Assembly: GCF_000474745.1 (NCBI RefSeq)
Contig: NZ_ASJR01000013.1
Span: forward strand, 18,669 to 82,668
DNA from: Chitinivibrio alkaliphilus ACht1
Lineage (GTDB): Bacteria; Fibrobacterota; Chitinivibrionia; Chitinivibrionales; Chitinivibrionaceae
DNA: 64,000 bases
Reading direction: 5' to 3'
Position numbers and translations under genes: made by a program. The stretch's first letter is position 1, and each line of letters starts with the position of its first letter. The notes below the pieces were generated by a model, which was given only the letters and a program-made list of their open reading frames with translations, was not told where the DNA came from and ran no database searches. This document shows positions 1 through 9,671 of this stretch, one piece after another.

Positions 1-2117
1 GTATAGGCAATGACTTGGGCCTTTGGATTTACGCGATGAATCTGTTCTGTGGCAGAAAAACCATCCATGACGGGCATTTGGATATCCATGAGTATGAGAT
101 CAAATTCTTCAGGAGAATTTGCATAGATTTCCACGGCTTCCAAGCCATTCTCTACGGCTGTTGTTTGAAAGTGCATTTTCTCCAGAAGTCGGCAAATCAT
201 TCGTCGATTAATTTGGTTGTCTTCTGCAACAAGAAGGTGTTTCTTCTGCGTTGGTGAAACGGTTGTTTCACTGCCTGCCTCGAGGGGGATTTTCACTTTA
301 AAAATAGTTCCAATACCCTTTCTACTTGAAAAACTCAAGGTTCCATCCATGGATTTAAGCAGATGTTTTACAATACAGAGCCCAATGCCGAGGCCGTCAT
401 ATCTTTGCGAGATATTCCCCTCTTCTTCCCGGTTAAAGGCATAAAAAAGCTCACTGCGATAGGACGGAGTGATGCCACAACCTGTATCGGAAACACGGAT
501 GCTAAAGGCATCATGCACGTAGGAAAGCTTCACGCTTATTTTTCCCTCATGGGTAAATTTTATCGCATTGGAGAGAAGATTATCTGTGATAAGGGAAACC
601 TTTTCAACATCCCCCACAAGATATTCAGGAAGATTTTTCGAAACAGTGAGGAAAACTTCATTTCCCTGTTCTTCTGCTTTTTTGCTATTATACTCAATAA
701 TTTCTTGGACCCTTTTATAGGGTGAAAAAAGAACGGGGGTGTTATGTAGCTTTTTATGCTGAATTCGCTCATAATAAAACAGGTTGCTTACGGTAAGGCT
801 GAGATGATTTGTACTGGTTTTCAGTTCAGATAGTTCACTTGGAGTTGAACCCGCGCATTCCAAGGACTTTATCAAACCAACAACTGCTGATAAGGGCGTT
901 TTAATTTCATGAGAAAGGGTTTTGATAAAACTGTCTTGTCGATTCAATAGTTGCTGTTGCTGTTTTCGTATTTGTGAGAGGCTTTGCAAGGCGTTTTTGA
1001 GCTCGTAGCTATATCGTTGTCCCCGCTCCTGTTCTTCTCGTATGTGTATACCAATAGAGCCTATAAACGAGAAAAAGAGTAAGGCATGTCCGTATGATGA
1101 CAACCAAACTGGAGGAAATACTTCCTGCACAATATGATAGATGTCGTAGATACCTCCGATAAAAAAGAGGCCAAATCCTGCAATAAGAAGCAGGTTTTCT
1201 TTTTTTCTATCGTAGTACGTTGCATAAATAAGTATTGTTACGGTAAGTATATTGACAGGGAGTATGTAGTAGAGTAGGACACTGCTGTGAAACTCAACAA
1301 GCTGGGCTTTTGTTGCGATAAATACAGTGTAGATACTAATAGGAAGAGCGGGGAGTAACACGATTTTTGAATAGAGATTTTTAAGGTAGTAGTCTGAGAA
1401 ATCGAGTACTGCAAGAAAAAGAATTCCAGGAAAAAGTGTTAAGGAGATGCGAGATATACGGAACAAAAGCAACTCTTTGATGGGCATCGTATCAAATAAA
1501 AAAATTGCATAGGTGAAGAAAATTAAGATGCCCGAGCATGAAAAGTAGAGAATGTATCGACGTTTGTGCGGCATAATGACGTAATAATAGGTGGTGAAAA
1601 TGGAGATTGCCGCGATAAGAAAAATAAAAGCTTGAATAAGGTCAGAATTAAAGAATACATTATGGGCTTTACGTCTTCTAATCTCTTCGTATGAGCCTAT
1701 GAGGAGTGGTTCAAGGGGGCTTCGTAGCCCATCACTTCTAAACCGAAGGCGTATGTTTTGCGGGCCAGATCTGCTATTAAGCACAGCCATATCAGCTTGA
1801 TATCGCCCTTTTATATCAGAATCAGTGACATCGGCCCAGCGATACACTAAGGTGGTATCAATGTAAATTTTTGTGGGATATGCTAATTGTGGGATAAATA
1901 GGTAGGCTTCGTTCAGCACTGTGTCGAGGGGGATGACCCCCGTGAGGTCGTATAGCCCGGCCTTGGTGATAGGCAGGCTTCCTCCATCATAGGGGATGTG
2001 TGAATCCGTACTATGGCAGTAGATTCCAGTATATTCCATTTTGTACACGGAGGTTGCATGCACAAGAATGGGAAAAAGAATACACCCTAGAGCGTAGAGG
2101 AAGAGCCGTGGTTTCAC
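1..2117 (-). CDS. hybrid sensor histidine kinase, 7TMR-DISM type, 3' end outside window
   Basis: About 705 residues lie in the window and the frame stays open through base 1. The order is signal peptide (about 1-21), a beta-rich periplasmic region, seven hydrophobic segments (about 165-370) like 7TMR-DISM sensors, a short coiled coil, HisKA with the H-box SHEIKTPLSAVVGLI (His near residue 400), an HATPase with N-box DNLLSNAIKF and G-box GLGIGLCIVKHLL, then a receiver domain with LMDIQMPVMDG (Asp near residue 678). The last part of the receiver is missing. The GTG start at 2117 has AAGGA eight bases upstream. It should phosphorylate its own receiver and probably a further partner. Ligand and target are unknown. 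Confidence 0.88.
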   Translation of the reverse strand, partial: MKPRLFLYALGCILFPILVHATSVYKMEYTGIYCHSTDSHIPYDGGSLPITKAGLYDLTGVIPLDTVLNEAYLFIPQLAYPTKIYIDTTLVYRWADVTDSDIKGRYQADMAVLNSRSGPQNIRLRFRSDGLRSPLEPLLIGSYEEIRRRKAHNVFFNSDLIQAFIFLIAAISIFTTYYYVIMPHKRRYILYFSCSGILIFFTYAIFLFDTMPIKELLLFRISRISLTLFPGILFLAVLDFSDYYLKNLYSKIVLLPALPISIYTVFIATKAQLVEFHSSVLLYYILPVNILTVTILIYATYYDRKKENLLLIAGFGLFFIGGIYDIYHIVQEVFPPVWLSSYGHALLFFSFIGSIGIHIREEQERGQRYSYELKNALQSLSQIRKQQQQLLNRQDSFIKTLSHEIKTPLSAVVGLIKSLECAGSTPSELSELKTSTNHLSLTVSNLFYYERIQHKKLHNTPVLFSPYKRVQEIIEYNSKKAEEQGNEVFLTVSKNLPEYLVGDVEKVSLITDNLLSNAIKFTHEGKISVKLSYVHDAFSIRVSDTGCGITPSYRSELFYAFNREEEGNISQRYDGLGIGLCIVKHLLKSMDGTLSFSSRKGIGTIFKVKIPLEAGSETTVSPTQKKHLLVAEDNQINRRMICRLLEKMHFQTTAVENGLEAVEIYANSPEEFDLILMDIQMPVMDGFSATEQIHRVNPKAQVIAY

Positions 2118-2407
2118 TCGGTAGATCCTTCCGTGTGAGAAGAAACAACCCTATAAAATGCAAATTTTTATGTGGAAAAAGGTACTTTTATCTTTTTTTT
2201 GCATAAAAAAAGTAGGAGGAAGAGCTTCCAATATACATTTTTTTTTAAATCATGAAGTTACGTTTTTTGTCAATAAACCTGGTGACAGGAGATTCTTCGC
2301 TCCTGAATTGATAAAAAGGAAGTCTTCCATCCCTGGAAACACAAGCCCTCCATGGCATCCATCCTTGGTTGTTTAATCGGCATGATGTGAAATAACTAAA
2401 GGTATAA
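2118..2407. other. noncoding region with small palindromes
   Basis: No convincing gene lies between the kinase start and the tRNA-Pro terminator. Two palindromes are visible: CAGGAG/CTCCTG around 2286-2306 and GGAAGTCTTCC around 2320-2330, followed by a GC-richer stretch to about 2370. This could be an untranslated leader, a small RNA or a dispersed repeat. No second copy was noticed in the window. Confidence 0.3.
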
Positions 2408-2438
2408 ATAAAAAAAGCCTTCCAAAAAAAGAAGGCTT
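2408..2438 (-). terminator. rho-independent terminator after tRNA-Pro
   Basis: On the minus strand an 8-bp stem AAGCCTTC/GAAGGCTT with a short T-rich loop is followed by a run of T. It sits just downstream of the tRNA-Pro 3' end. Confidence 0.8.
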
Positions 2439-2442
2439 CATA

Positions 2443-2519
2443 TGGTCGGAGCGAGAGGATTTGAACCTCCGACCCCCACAACCCCATTGTGGTACGCTAC
2501 CAGGCTGCGCCACGCTCCG
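2443..2519 (-). tRNA. tRNA-Pro (GGG)
   Basis: A 77-nt cloverleaf on the minus strand. The acceptor arms CGGAGCG/CGCTCCG pair perfectly. The anticodon stem CCACA/TGTGG encloses loop ATGGGGT (anticodon GGG), and the T arm has GGTTCAAAT. Discriminator A is followed by an encoded CCA. It has its own promoter-like site upstream and a terminator downstream. Confidence 0.95.
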
Positions 2520-2534
2520 TTCATATGTGAGGAT

Positions 2535-2564
2535 AATATACTATATACTGTGTAATAAAGACAA
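2535..2564 (-). promoter_or_regulatory. sigma70-like promoter of tRNA-Pro
   Basis: On the minus strand TTGTCT is followed after 18 bases by TATATT, about 15 bases before the tRNA 5' end. Spacing and position fit, but the call rests on sequence alone. Confidence 0.5.
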
Positions 2565-2571
2565 GGGTAAT

Positions 2572-3017
2572 TTAGATTTTGTTCTCTTTACATGGTACAA
2601 CGGTTGGCGTTGAAATTCTTCGTACAAGCAAATCTACTTGGCTGAGTAGCAACAAGGAAAGCAGCACGGCGAAGATACTTCCCAAGATGGGAATGGGGTG
2701 GTCGGGTGGTGTATCAAGAAAAAAAGCAGGGCTCCATAGGTTGCTCCGCTGACACAGAGGGGTAGTATAAAAACAAGAAAGGCAGCAAAGGCTTCGTGCA
2801 GTACGGGTAAGTATACAAGAACATGCATGCCTGGCTCGGCGTTTTTACCGGGGGAAGGGAGGGTTATTTTGAGAGGGGTGAAGTTTTTTGTGCATCCCGA
2901 GCACCCCGTGGCAGTGCAGACACTCTTGAGGCTTTCTGGGGATAGTTGTACCACAATGTTTCTCCCCTTCCTTGCGGTAATTACCCCCGGACGGTGTACC
3001 TGTGTAAGGAGGGGCAT
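2572..3017 (-). CDS. RseC/SoxR-reducing-system-like membrane protein, apparent frameshift
   Basis: The N-terminal part looks like the RseC/MucC family: a small beta domain, then a cysteine cluster (VCTATGCSGC) and a first hydrophobic helix. As read, the frame ends at 2634 with a non-membrane cysteine-rich tail. Adding one base to the A7 run at 2719-2725 (plus strand) gives a 148-residue protein whose tail is a second membrane helix (PIPILGSIFAVLLSLLLL) followed by positive residues, the usual RseC layout. The ATG overlaps the alr stop codon (TAATG), so translation is probably coupled. RseC proteins affect SoxR or sigma-E redox control or Rnf-linked reduction elsewhere; the role here is unknown. 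Confidence 0.65.
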
Positions 3018-4147
3018 TAAAATATACTCCGTTTAAGTGTTGCTATTTTTTTTCCTCCTTCATAATATTCTTTGGTCATGGCATAACCGAAACGACAGAG
3101 GAGTTCGTATCCGATGGTTCCTGCTGCGCAGGCAAGGGTGTCAATAGATGCCTGTTCATGGGTTATGTTGGCGAGGTCTCCCACATGAACAGGAGTGTCT
3201 CCTATATCAACCATGAGATAATCCATGGTGATTCGTCCTACTTGAGGGTAGAGGGTGTCTCCGATTTGAATGAGGAGGTTTTCCGTAGAGAGCGTTCGAG
3301 GAAGCCCATCGGAGTAACCTAAGGCAATGGTGGCGATACGGGTGTCTTTCGGGGCATGCCACGTATGTCCGTAGCTCACGCCCTCTCCTTTTTTCAACGT
3401 TCGTATAGAACAGACCGTACTTTGGATAGAGGCCACATCGGCAAGGCGCGGGGTTGGTATGTGAGGGTCTGGGTGGCACCCAAATAGAGCTATTCCGGGG
3501 CGTATGTGCGTGCAGCAGTCATGTTTCCAGAAAAGGGACCCCGCACTATTTGCACAGTGGATTGCGGGGGGCTGTATACCGGCTTGCCAGAGTATTTTGC
3601 AGCAGTGGGAGAATCGGCTTTGCTGGAGCCGTGTTTCTTCGTGAGCGGTTGTGCTGTCTGCAGAATGAAGGTGGGTGTAGAGGGAACGTATCTTTCCAGC
3701 AAGGGGAGAGAGTTCTTTCAGAAGTGTGGGGATGTCCTCCCAGGGAAGTCCGCATCTATGCATTCCCGTATCTATGTTTAGGGCGATGGAGCCGTTGTAG
3801 TTTTGCAGCTCCCGCAGATGCGTGGCATCGATAACTGAAATGGTGAGGTTTGCCTGTTCTGCTACGGAGAAATCTTCCGGGGTAACTCGACCAAGCACAA
3901 GTATGGCAGCGGTACTTTTTTTGTGTCGTAAAAAAAGCGCTTCTGCCAGAGTTGCCACGGCAAAGGTTGTAACCCCCCATTGTTCTAACCGATGCGCAAT
4001 GATTCCACTGCCAAGGCCGTAAGCACTGTTTTTAATCACCGGAATACACTCGCTTGTCTCTACTCCTGCAGTAGAGCAGAGGGTTTGCAGGTTCTGGTGT
4101 AGGGCATCAAGGTTGATTTTTAGGCGGGGCTGTGGAAGCTGTGCCAT
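3017..4147 (-). CDS. alr: alanine racemase
   Basis: A 376-residue PLP enzyme making D-alanine for peptidoglycan. The PLP lysine is in PVIKNSAYGLG (Lys39, a variant of the usual VVKADAYGHG). VSYGHTW holds the catalytic tyrosine, and GYSDGLPR and VGRITMDYLMVDIGD are conserved C-terminal signatures. The frame is open upstream to a TTG at 4348, but the family N-terminus begins at ATG 4147, which has an AGAGG six bases upstream. It is divergent from the CLC gene and is followed by the rseC-like gene with a 1-bp overlap. Confidence 0.92.
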   Translation of the reverse strand: MAQLPQPRLKINLDALHQNLQTLCSTAGVETSECIPVIKNSAYGLGSGIIAHRLEQWGVTTFAVATLAEALFLRHKKSTAAILVLGRVTPEDFSVAEQANLTISVIDATHLRELQNYNGSIALNIDTGMHRCGLPWEDIPTLLKELSPLAGKIRSLYTHLHSADSTTAHEETRLQQSRFSHCCKILWQAGIQPPAIHCANSAGSLFWKHDCCTHIRPGIALFGCHPDPHIPTPRLADVASIQSTVCSIRTLKKGEGVSYGHTWHAPKDTRIATIALGYSDGLPRTLSTENLLIQIGDTLYPQVGRITMDYLMVDIGDTPVHVGDLANITHEQASIDTLACAAGTIGYELLCRFGYAMTKEYYEGGKKIATLKRSIF

Positions 4148-4350
4148 GAAAGCCTCTTCAGAATATCGTAGTCTATACCGGTTGAATATATGTTGTGGAA
4201 AAAGAGAAAACAGAGATGCTTTTACAGAGAATGAACTCCTCTTCTGTGAGAGGTTTTGATGTAGAATCCTTGGTACTGTTCGCGTAATAAAAATACGCAA
4301 TTCAGATATTGAAGGATATATATTGCATTGTACTCTTCTGGGGGCCAATA

Positions 4351-5715
4351 ATGAAACTCGTGCAATCGACCATATTGCGGATTCTCTTTGCCAATACCTT
4401 TATTATATTGAGCACTCTTAAGTGGTTTTTCCTTGCAATTATCGCTGGTGTTCTTGTCGGAGGGGTCTCGGGGGTTTTCTTGAAAACCCTTGACTATGGT
4501 ATTTCACAAGCAAGTATGATACCACTCTATTATCTAGCAATACCTGCGGCGTTTATGGTGAGCCTGTACCTTGTTCGGCGGTTTGCTCCCGATGCCCGGG
4601 GGCATGGTACGGAAAAAGTAATAGAATCGTTGCACAAAAAAGATGGAGAGATTGATACTCGGGTGATTCCGGTGAAATTGTTCGCAACCCTCATTACTCT
4701 TATTGCGGGAGGTTCTGCTGGAAAGGAAGGGCCCTGTGCCCAAATTGGAGCAGGGGTAGCTTCAACCGCAGCTCGTATTTTTCGAATGGGGCCAATTAAC
4801 CGAAAACGGTTTGTCCTATGCGGGATTAGTGCCGGCTTTTCCGCTGTTTTTGGGACGCCGATTGCGGGGGCAATCTTTGCGGGTGAAGTAATTTATGTGG
4901 GGAAGTTTTCATATCGGGAACTCATGCCGGCTCTTATTGCATCATATTTTAGTTTTTTCGTTACAAAAAACATGGGTGTTACCCATCTTATATACCAGAT
5001 TGATTTTGACATTACCAATGAAATAGCCTTGGTCTTCAATATGCTCTTTCTTGGTATTATCATTGGAATTGTTGCTATTTTCTTTATCTATGTATTGTAC
5101 GGGATTGAGCGGACTATCGAAAAAATACCCCTCGGAGGGTATACAAAGGCTTTCTGGGGCGGGCTGTTTCTTGTCCTGGTTGTGTTTTTCACGGGCTCTC
5201 TTGATTATGTTGGTTTGGGAACTCATGTAATCGACCATGCCTTGGCAGGAAATGCCGTTGCACCGGAATCATCGTTACTAAAAATGATTACCACCTCAAT
5301 AACCCTCGGATCGGGGGGCAGTGGCGGTATTCTAACCCCTATTTTCTTTATTGGTGCCACGGCAGGAAACATTTGGGCACAACTCGTGGGAGGAAATCTT
5401 GCACTGTATTCTGCAGTGGGGATGTGTGCCTTTCTTGCGGCGACGACAAATACCCCCCTTGCGGCAATACTCATTGCCATTGAACTCTTTGGAGTTGATG
5501 TTGGTTCCTACGGCTCAATTGCATGTATTGTAAGCTATCTCATTGTTGGGCATATGAGTGTGTATCCAAGTCAGGTTTTATCGGAAAATAAAACCTTTTT
5601 TATGCATGTTGAAACCCACCGTGAGATGGGCGAGATTGATCGTACTGATTATGTTATCAAGGATTCGCTCATGCGTTACTTTGTTGAGAAAATGAAGGGG
5701 ATGTTTCGTCGATAA
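4351..5715 (+). CDS. CLC-family chloride channel or transporter
   Basis: A 454-residue membrane protein with many hydrophobic helices and the CLC filter motifs. GKEGP carries the external gating glutamate (Glu126), and GSGGSGGILTPIF is the late filter loop. In FGTPIAGAIFAGEVIY the site matching the intracellular proton glutamate of E. coli ClcA (Glu203) is valine (Val180), as in channel-type CLCs. Anion channel behaviour rather than H+/Cl- exchange is therefore possible but not proven. The start at 4351 has GGGGG six bases upstream; a TTG at 4309 in the same frame is less likely. The 3' end overlaps tex by 47 bp. Confidence 0.9.
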   Translation: MKLVQSTILRILFANTFIILSTLKWFFLAIIAGVLVGGVSGVFLKTLDYGISQASMIPLYYLAIPAAFMVSLYLVRRFAPDARGHGTEKVIESLHKKDGEIDTRVIPVKLFATLITLIAGGSAGKEGPCAQIGAGVASTAARIFRMGPINRKRFVLCGISAGFSAVFGTPIAGAIFAGEVIYVGKFSYRELMPALIASYFSFFVTKNMGVTHLIYQIDFDITNEIALVFNMLFLGIIIGIVAIFFIYVLYGIERTIEKIPLGGYTKAFWGGLFLVLVVFFTGSLDYVGLGTHVIDHALAGNAVAPESSLLKMITTSITLGSGGSGGILTPIFFIGATAGNIWAQLVGGNLALYSAVGMCAFLAATTNTPLAAILIAIELFGVDVGSYGSIACIVSYLIVGHMSVYPSQVLSENKTFFMHVETHREMGEIDRTDYVIKDSLMRYFVEKMKGMFRR

Positions 5716-7846
5716 GGGAAAGACCGATACGTTTCCTCTGCGTGTCCAGAGAGAGAATGCGTACCCTAACGAACTCCCCGGGAGCTATGACGTTCAAGGG
5801 ATGCTCCACAAAATGGTCGCTGAGATGTGAAATATGAATGAGCCCTTTCTCTCCAATTCCAAGGTCTACAAAGGCGCCGAAGTCTGTGACATTTACGACA
5901 ACTCCTGAAATCTCCATCCCCGTATGGAGATCATCCATGGAGAACACCCTTTGGTTAAACTCCGGAAGAGAGAATTCTTGACGGGGATCCAGGCCGGGGT
6001 TACGTAACTCAAAAAAAATATCTTCGAGGGTTTCTTTGTGAACCTTTCCAAACGTAAAAGTATGGGGCTGAATGTCCTCGAGAAGAGCCGGAGTGCTACA
6101 CAGTTCTTCTATGGTGCAAGCAAGATGGCGGCAGATTTCTTCAACAAGGGGGTATTGTTCCGGGTGAATCCCTGTGTTTTCCAAGGGTGAATCTCCGTTT
6201 TTTACGCGGACAAACCCAACTGCTTGGGTGTATCGCTGTGGCCCGATTCCTAGAACGGAACGGAGTTCGTGGCGACTGCTGAAGGGGCCTTTTTGGCTAC
6301 GATGGGAAATAATATTCTGTGCCACGGTGCGATTGAGGCCCGAGAGTGTAGCGAGGATATCTTCTGAGGCGGTATTGAGATCTGCACCGATACGATGAAC
6401 CACTTGTTCCACCGTACGATGGAGGTTCTGTTGAAGGGCCTTTACAGGAACATCGTGCTGGTACTGTCCTAGTCCCAAAGCGTGTGGAGGAATCTTGATA
6501 AGTTCGCTTAAGGGGTCTTGTAGACGGCGTCCCAACGATATGGCGCTGCGCAGGGTAATATCATACTGAGGAAAGTCTTTTCTTCCTCGCACAGAGGCAG
6601 AATATACCGATGCCCCCGCTTCCTGCACCATAACAAGGGATGGAGTGTCTGAAAGCTCCGGCAGAAGCTCACGTTGAAGAAATTTTCGCGTTTCTCGAGA
6701 GGCACAACCATTTCCCAAACCAATGAGCTTGGGATGATACGCTGTAATGATACGATGCAGTTCTTTTTTTGCCTGTGCCCGTTTGGAAGGTGAGGTGAGG
6801 TAGACTGTGGTAAGTTTGAGGGGCTCTCCAACAGCGGAAAGAAGTGCGCATTTACAGCCGTGGGCATAGCCGGGATCCATGGCTAAAACAGGTACTGCCC
6901 CTGCGGGGGGAGCAAGGAGGGTCTTTTTGAGATTTTGCGAAAAAATATCGATGGAGTGGCGGTGGGCGTGTTCCTCTGCTTCTCTGAGGACCTCTTTCTT
7001 TATGGCGGGAAGAAGGTCCTTGGAAAGAGCCGTGGTAATACAGCGGCGAATGAGGGAGGCGTAGGTTCCCTGGGGACGGAGAATGTTTTTTTCAATGTAC
7101 GCCTCTGCCTGGGCGCGCGGGTACTCTATGCGAAGGGTTAGGAGTTTTTCTTTTTGTCCCCGCATCAGGGCTAAGAGGGCGTGCGGTTTTACCTGGTGAA
7201 GGGGAGATGAAAAACCGTCGTAGGTATCGGCAGTAGAGGAGCCTGCTGGTGCCTCTTTTTTCTTAGAGGCCCGTATGCTGCTTTTTTTACGAATCCGTGC
7301 GGTGAGCCATGAACGAAGGCGTCGGTTCTTGCGAAGCCGGTCTTGAATAATTTCTGCTGCCCCCGCAAGAACTTCTTGTTTTGTGGTATAGCCGAAGCGA
7401 CGAGCACGGGACATATCAACCCATTCGGACCAGTTTGGCTGCTGTGAACCTTTTCGTGATGTCGAAATATGATCTGCCACAGGGGTAAGCCCTGCGCGAC
7501 GCGCTGACTCTGCTTTCGTTGTACGACTCTGTTTAAATGGAAGATAGATCTGCTCCAACTCGCTTCTGCACGTTGCAGCGGCGAGAGCATGTATTACATC
7601 CTTGTGTAATAGATCTCGCTTCTTCAGTTCTTTTTCTATGGCATTTTTCCGTGCTATAAACGCGGTATACTCATGACAGTCATCTAAGAGTGTAAAAAGA
7701 TCTTCTTCCGTGAGGGGAGCACACATTTCTTTACGATACCGAGCAAGAAAATGCACCGTTGCTCCTGCATCAAAGGCGGCGGTACTATCTCGTATGACTT
7801 GTACGGGAAACCGCCGCTTATTCTGTATGTAGGTTGTGCGGTCCAT
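5669..7846 (-). CDS. tex: Tex-family RNA-binding transcription accessory protein
   Basis: 725 residues in Tex order: a helical N-terminal domain, a YqgF/RNase H-like domain (VLAMDPGYAHGCKCALL), helix-hairpin-helix motifs (LSGLNRTVAQNIISH and VLGIGPQRY) and a C-terminal S1 domain (GMEISGVVVNVTDFGAFVDL). Tex proteins bind nucleic acid and affect transcription. The gene starts three bases after the lepA stop without a clear ribosome site, so coupling is likely. It is the last gene of greA-lepA-tex. Confidence 0.93.
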   Translation of the reverse strand: MDRTTYIQNKRRFPVQVIRDSTAAFDAGATVHFLARYRKEMCAPLTEEDLFTLLDDCHEYTAFIARKNAIEKELKKRDLLHKDVIHALAAATCRSELEQIYLPFKQSRTTKAESARRAGLTPVADHISTSRKGSQQPNWSEWVDMSRARRFGYTTKQEVLAGAAEIIQDRLRKNRRLRSWLTARIRKKSSIRASKKKEAPAGSSTADTYDGFSSPLHQVKPHALLALMRGQKEKLLTLRIEYPRAQAEAYIEKNILRPQGTYASLIRRCITTALSKDLLPAIKKEVLREAEEHAHRHSIDIFSQNLKKTLLAPPAGAVPVLAMDPGYAHGCKCALLSAVGEPLKLTTVYLTSPSKRAQAKKELHRIITAYHPKLIGLGNGCASRETRKFLQRELLPELSDTPSLVMVQEAGASVYSASVRGRKDFPQYDITLRSAISLGRRLQDPLSELIKIPPHALGLGQYQHDVPVKALQQNLHRTVEQVVHRIGADLNTASEDILATLSGLNRTVAQNIISHRSQKGPFSSRHELRSVLGIGPQRYTQAVGFVRVKNGDSPLENTGIHPEQYPLVEEICRHLACTIEELCSTPALLEDIQPHTFTFGKVHKETLEDIFFELRNPGLDPRQEFSLPEFNQRVFSMDDLHTGMEISGVVVNVTDFGAFVDLGIGEKGLIHISHLSDHFVEHPLNVIAPGEFVRVRILSLDTQRKRIGLSLIDETSPSFSQQSNA

Positions 7847-7849
7847 GGC

Positions 7850-9652
7850 TTAACTATTGCGATCAAGCACTGCGAGAAAGGCCTTTTGCGGCAATTCTAT
7901 TTTCCCAATGCTTTTCATTTTTTTCTTCCCCTCTTTTTGTTTTTGCAAGAGCTTTTTCTTACGGCTGATATCACCGCCGTAACATTTTGCCGTCACATCT
8001 TTCCGATAGGCTTTCACCGTTGAACGGGCGATTACCTTCGAGCCGATAGCCGCTTGAATGGCCACCTGAAACATTTGGCGGGGAATGAGCTCTTTGAGTT
8101 TTACTGTCAATTGCTGCCCAATGTGGTAGGCATCATCACGATGCACAATGGTGGAAAAGGCATCTACGGGCTCCTTGTTTATGAGGATATCAAGGCGCAC
8201 CAAGGCATCGGCGGAATACCCGTCAAATTCATAATCCATGGAGGCATAGCCACTGGAGACGCTCTTGAGTTTGTCGAAAAAGTCAAGCATGAGTTCCGCC
8301 ATGGGGATATGATAGTGGAGATTAACCCGGGTTGTCTCCAAATACTCCATATGATCGAGATTTCCCCGTTTTTCTTCACAGAGTTTCATAATAGCACCGG
8401 TATAGTCTGTGGGCGTAATAATCTGTACTTTTGCAATTGGTTCAAGAATGGTCTCTATATCGCCGGGGGCCGGGAGATCACCGGGACGTTCTACAAATCG
8501 TTCTTCACCGCTTTTGAGAATAATGTGGTAGACCACATTGGGAACGGTGGTGATAATTTCAACATTGAATTCTCTTCGAAGTCGCTCTTGAGTAATTTCC
8601 ATGTGTAGCAGTCCGAGAAAGCCCGTGCGAAAGCCAAACCCCAGGGCTTGAGAGGATTCAGGCTCAAAGGTAAGGGATGAGTCATTGAGTTTGAGTTTGT
8701 CCAAGGCTTGTCGAAGATTTTCATACTCTCCCTTGTCCACTGGGTAGAGCCCGCTAAATACCATGGGTTTTACCTCTTTATACCCTGTAATGGGAGTGTC
8801 GGAAGGATCCGCTATGGTGGTGATAGTATCACCAATTTTTATATCGTCAAGCTCTTTTATGTTACAGATGACATATCCCACCTGCCCTGTGGTTAAGGTG
8901 GTGAGCGAGGTTCGTTTTAATCCGAGCCGCCCCAACTCAACAATCTCATATTCGCGATTGGTATGAAGAAACTTAATTTTATCACCCTTGGAAAGTTCAC
9001 CCTCAAAGATACGGACATACGCGATTGCTCCGCGGTATGAATCGAACACGGAATCAAAGACCAAGGCTTCTGTTGTTGTTTTGCCGCTGTAGGAAGGGCC
9101 CGGTATGTCGTGAACAATTTGTTCCAAGATCTCCACAACTCCTTCGCCGGTTTTAGCGCTGCAGTGGAGTATCTCTTCCGGCTCAACTCCCAAGAGTTCA
9201 GCAACCTGCATTCCCACTTCTTCCGGCCGTGCAGAAGGAAGATCAACCTTGTTTAGCACGGGGAGTATGGTGAGATCATTATCCATGGCGAGGTAAATAT
9301 TGGAAAGCGTTTGTGCTTCAATCCCCTGTGCAGCGTCAATAACAAGTATTGCGCCGTCACATGCTGCAAGGGAGCGGGATACCTCATAGGAAAAATCAAC
9401 ATGTCCGGGAGTATCAATGAGGTTCATATAATATTCCTGCCCATCCTGTGCTGTATATACCATCTGGATGGGGTGGGATTTTATGGTTATCCCCCGTTCT
9501 TTTTCCAAGTCCATATCATCAAGAAGCTGCTCCTGCATCTCGCGTTCCGAGATTGTCCCGGTGAGCTGAAGAAAGCGGTCTGCTAAGGTTGATTTTCCGT
9601 GGTCAATATGGGCAATAATTGAAAAGTTACGAATATTTGCTATCTGTTTCAT
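7850..9652 (-). CDS. lepA: elongation factor 4 (back-translocating GTPase)
   Basis: 600 residues, the usual LepA length. The G1 motif AHIDHGKSTLADR, GITIKS, DTPGHVDF and NKVDLPSA are intact, followed by the EF-G-like domains and the LepA C-terminal domain ending in KKLLQKQKEGKKKMK. LepA acts on ribosomes during stress or assembly. The start ATG at 9652 has AAGGA five bases upstream. greA ends 19 bp before it and tex begins just after it. Confidence 0.97.
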   Translation of the reverse strand: MKQIANIRNFSIIAHIDHGKSTLADRFLQLTGTISEREMQEQLLDDMDLEKERGITIKSHPIQMVYTAQDGQEYYMNLIDTPGHVDFSYEVSRSLAACDGAILVIDAAQGIEAQTLSNIYLAMDNDLTILPVLNKVDLPSARPEEVGMQVAELLGVEPEEILHCSAKTGEGVVEILEQIVHDIPGPSYSGKTTTEALVFDSVFDSYRGAIAYVRIFEGELSKGDKIKFLHTNREYEIVELGRLGLKRTSLTTLTTGQVGYVICNIKELDDIKIGDTITTIADPSDTPITGYKEVKPMVFSGLYPVDKGEYENLRQALDKLKLNDSSLTFEPESSQALGFGFRTGFLGLLHMEITQERLRREFNVEIITTVPNVVYHIILKSGEERFVERPGDLPAPGDIETILEPIAKVQIITPTDYTGAIMKLCEEKRGNLDHMEYLETTRVNLHYHIPMAELMLDFFDKLKSVSSGYASMDYEFDGYSADALVRLDILINKEPVDAFSTIVHRDDAYHIGQQLTVKLKELIPRQMFQVAIQAAIGSKVIARSTVKAYRKDVTAKCYGGDISRKKKLLQKQKEGKKKMKSIGKIELPQKAFLAVLDRNS

Positions 9653-9671
9653 AAGTCCTTACTGAAATAAA

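Noticed and set aside
2245..2487. 80-residue frame on the minus strand
   Set aside because: It runs through the tRNA-Pro gene and its terminator, so it cannot be a real protein.
3454..3834. 126-residue frame antisense to alr
   Set aside because: It is a shadow of a well-supported racemase gene, with no ribosome site or recognisable motif.
8054..8608. 184-residue frame antisense to lepA
   Set aside because: It mirrors the codons of lepA and has no motif.
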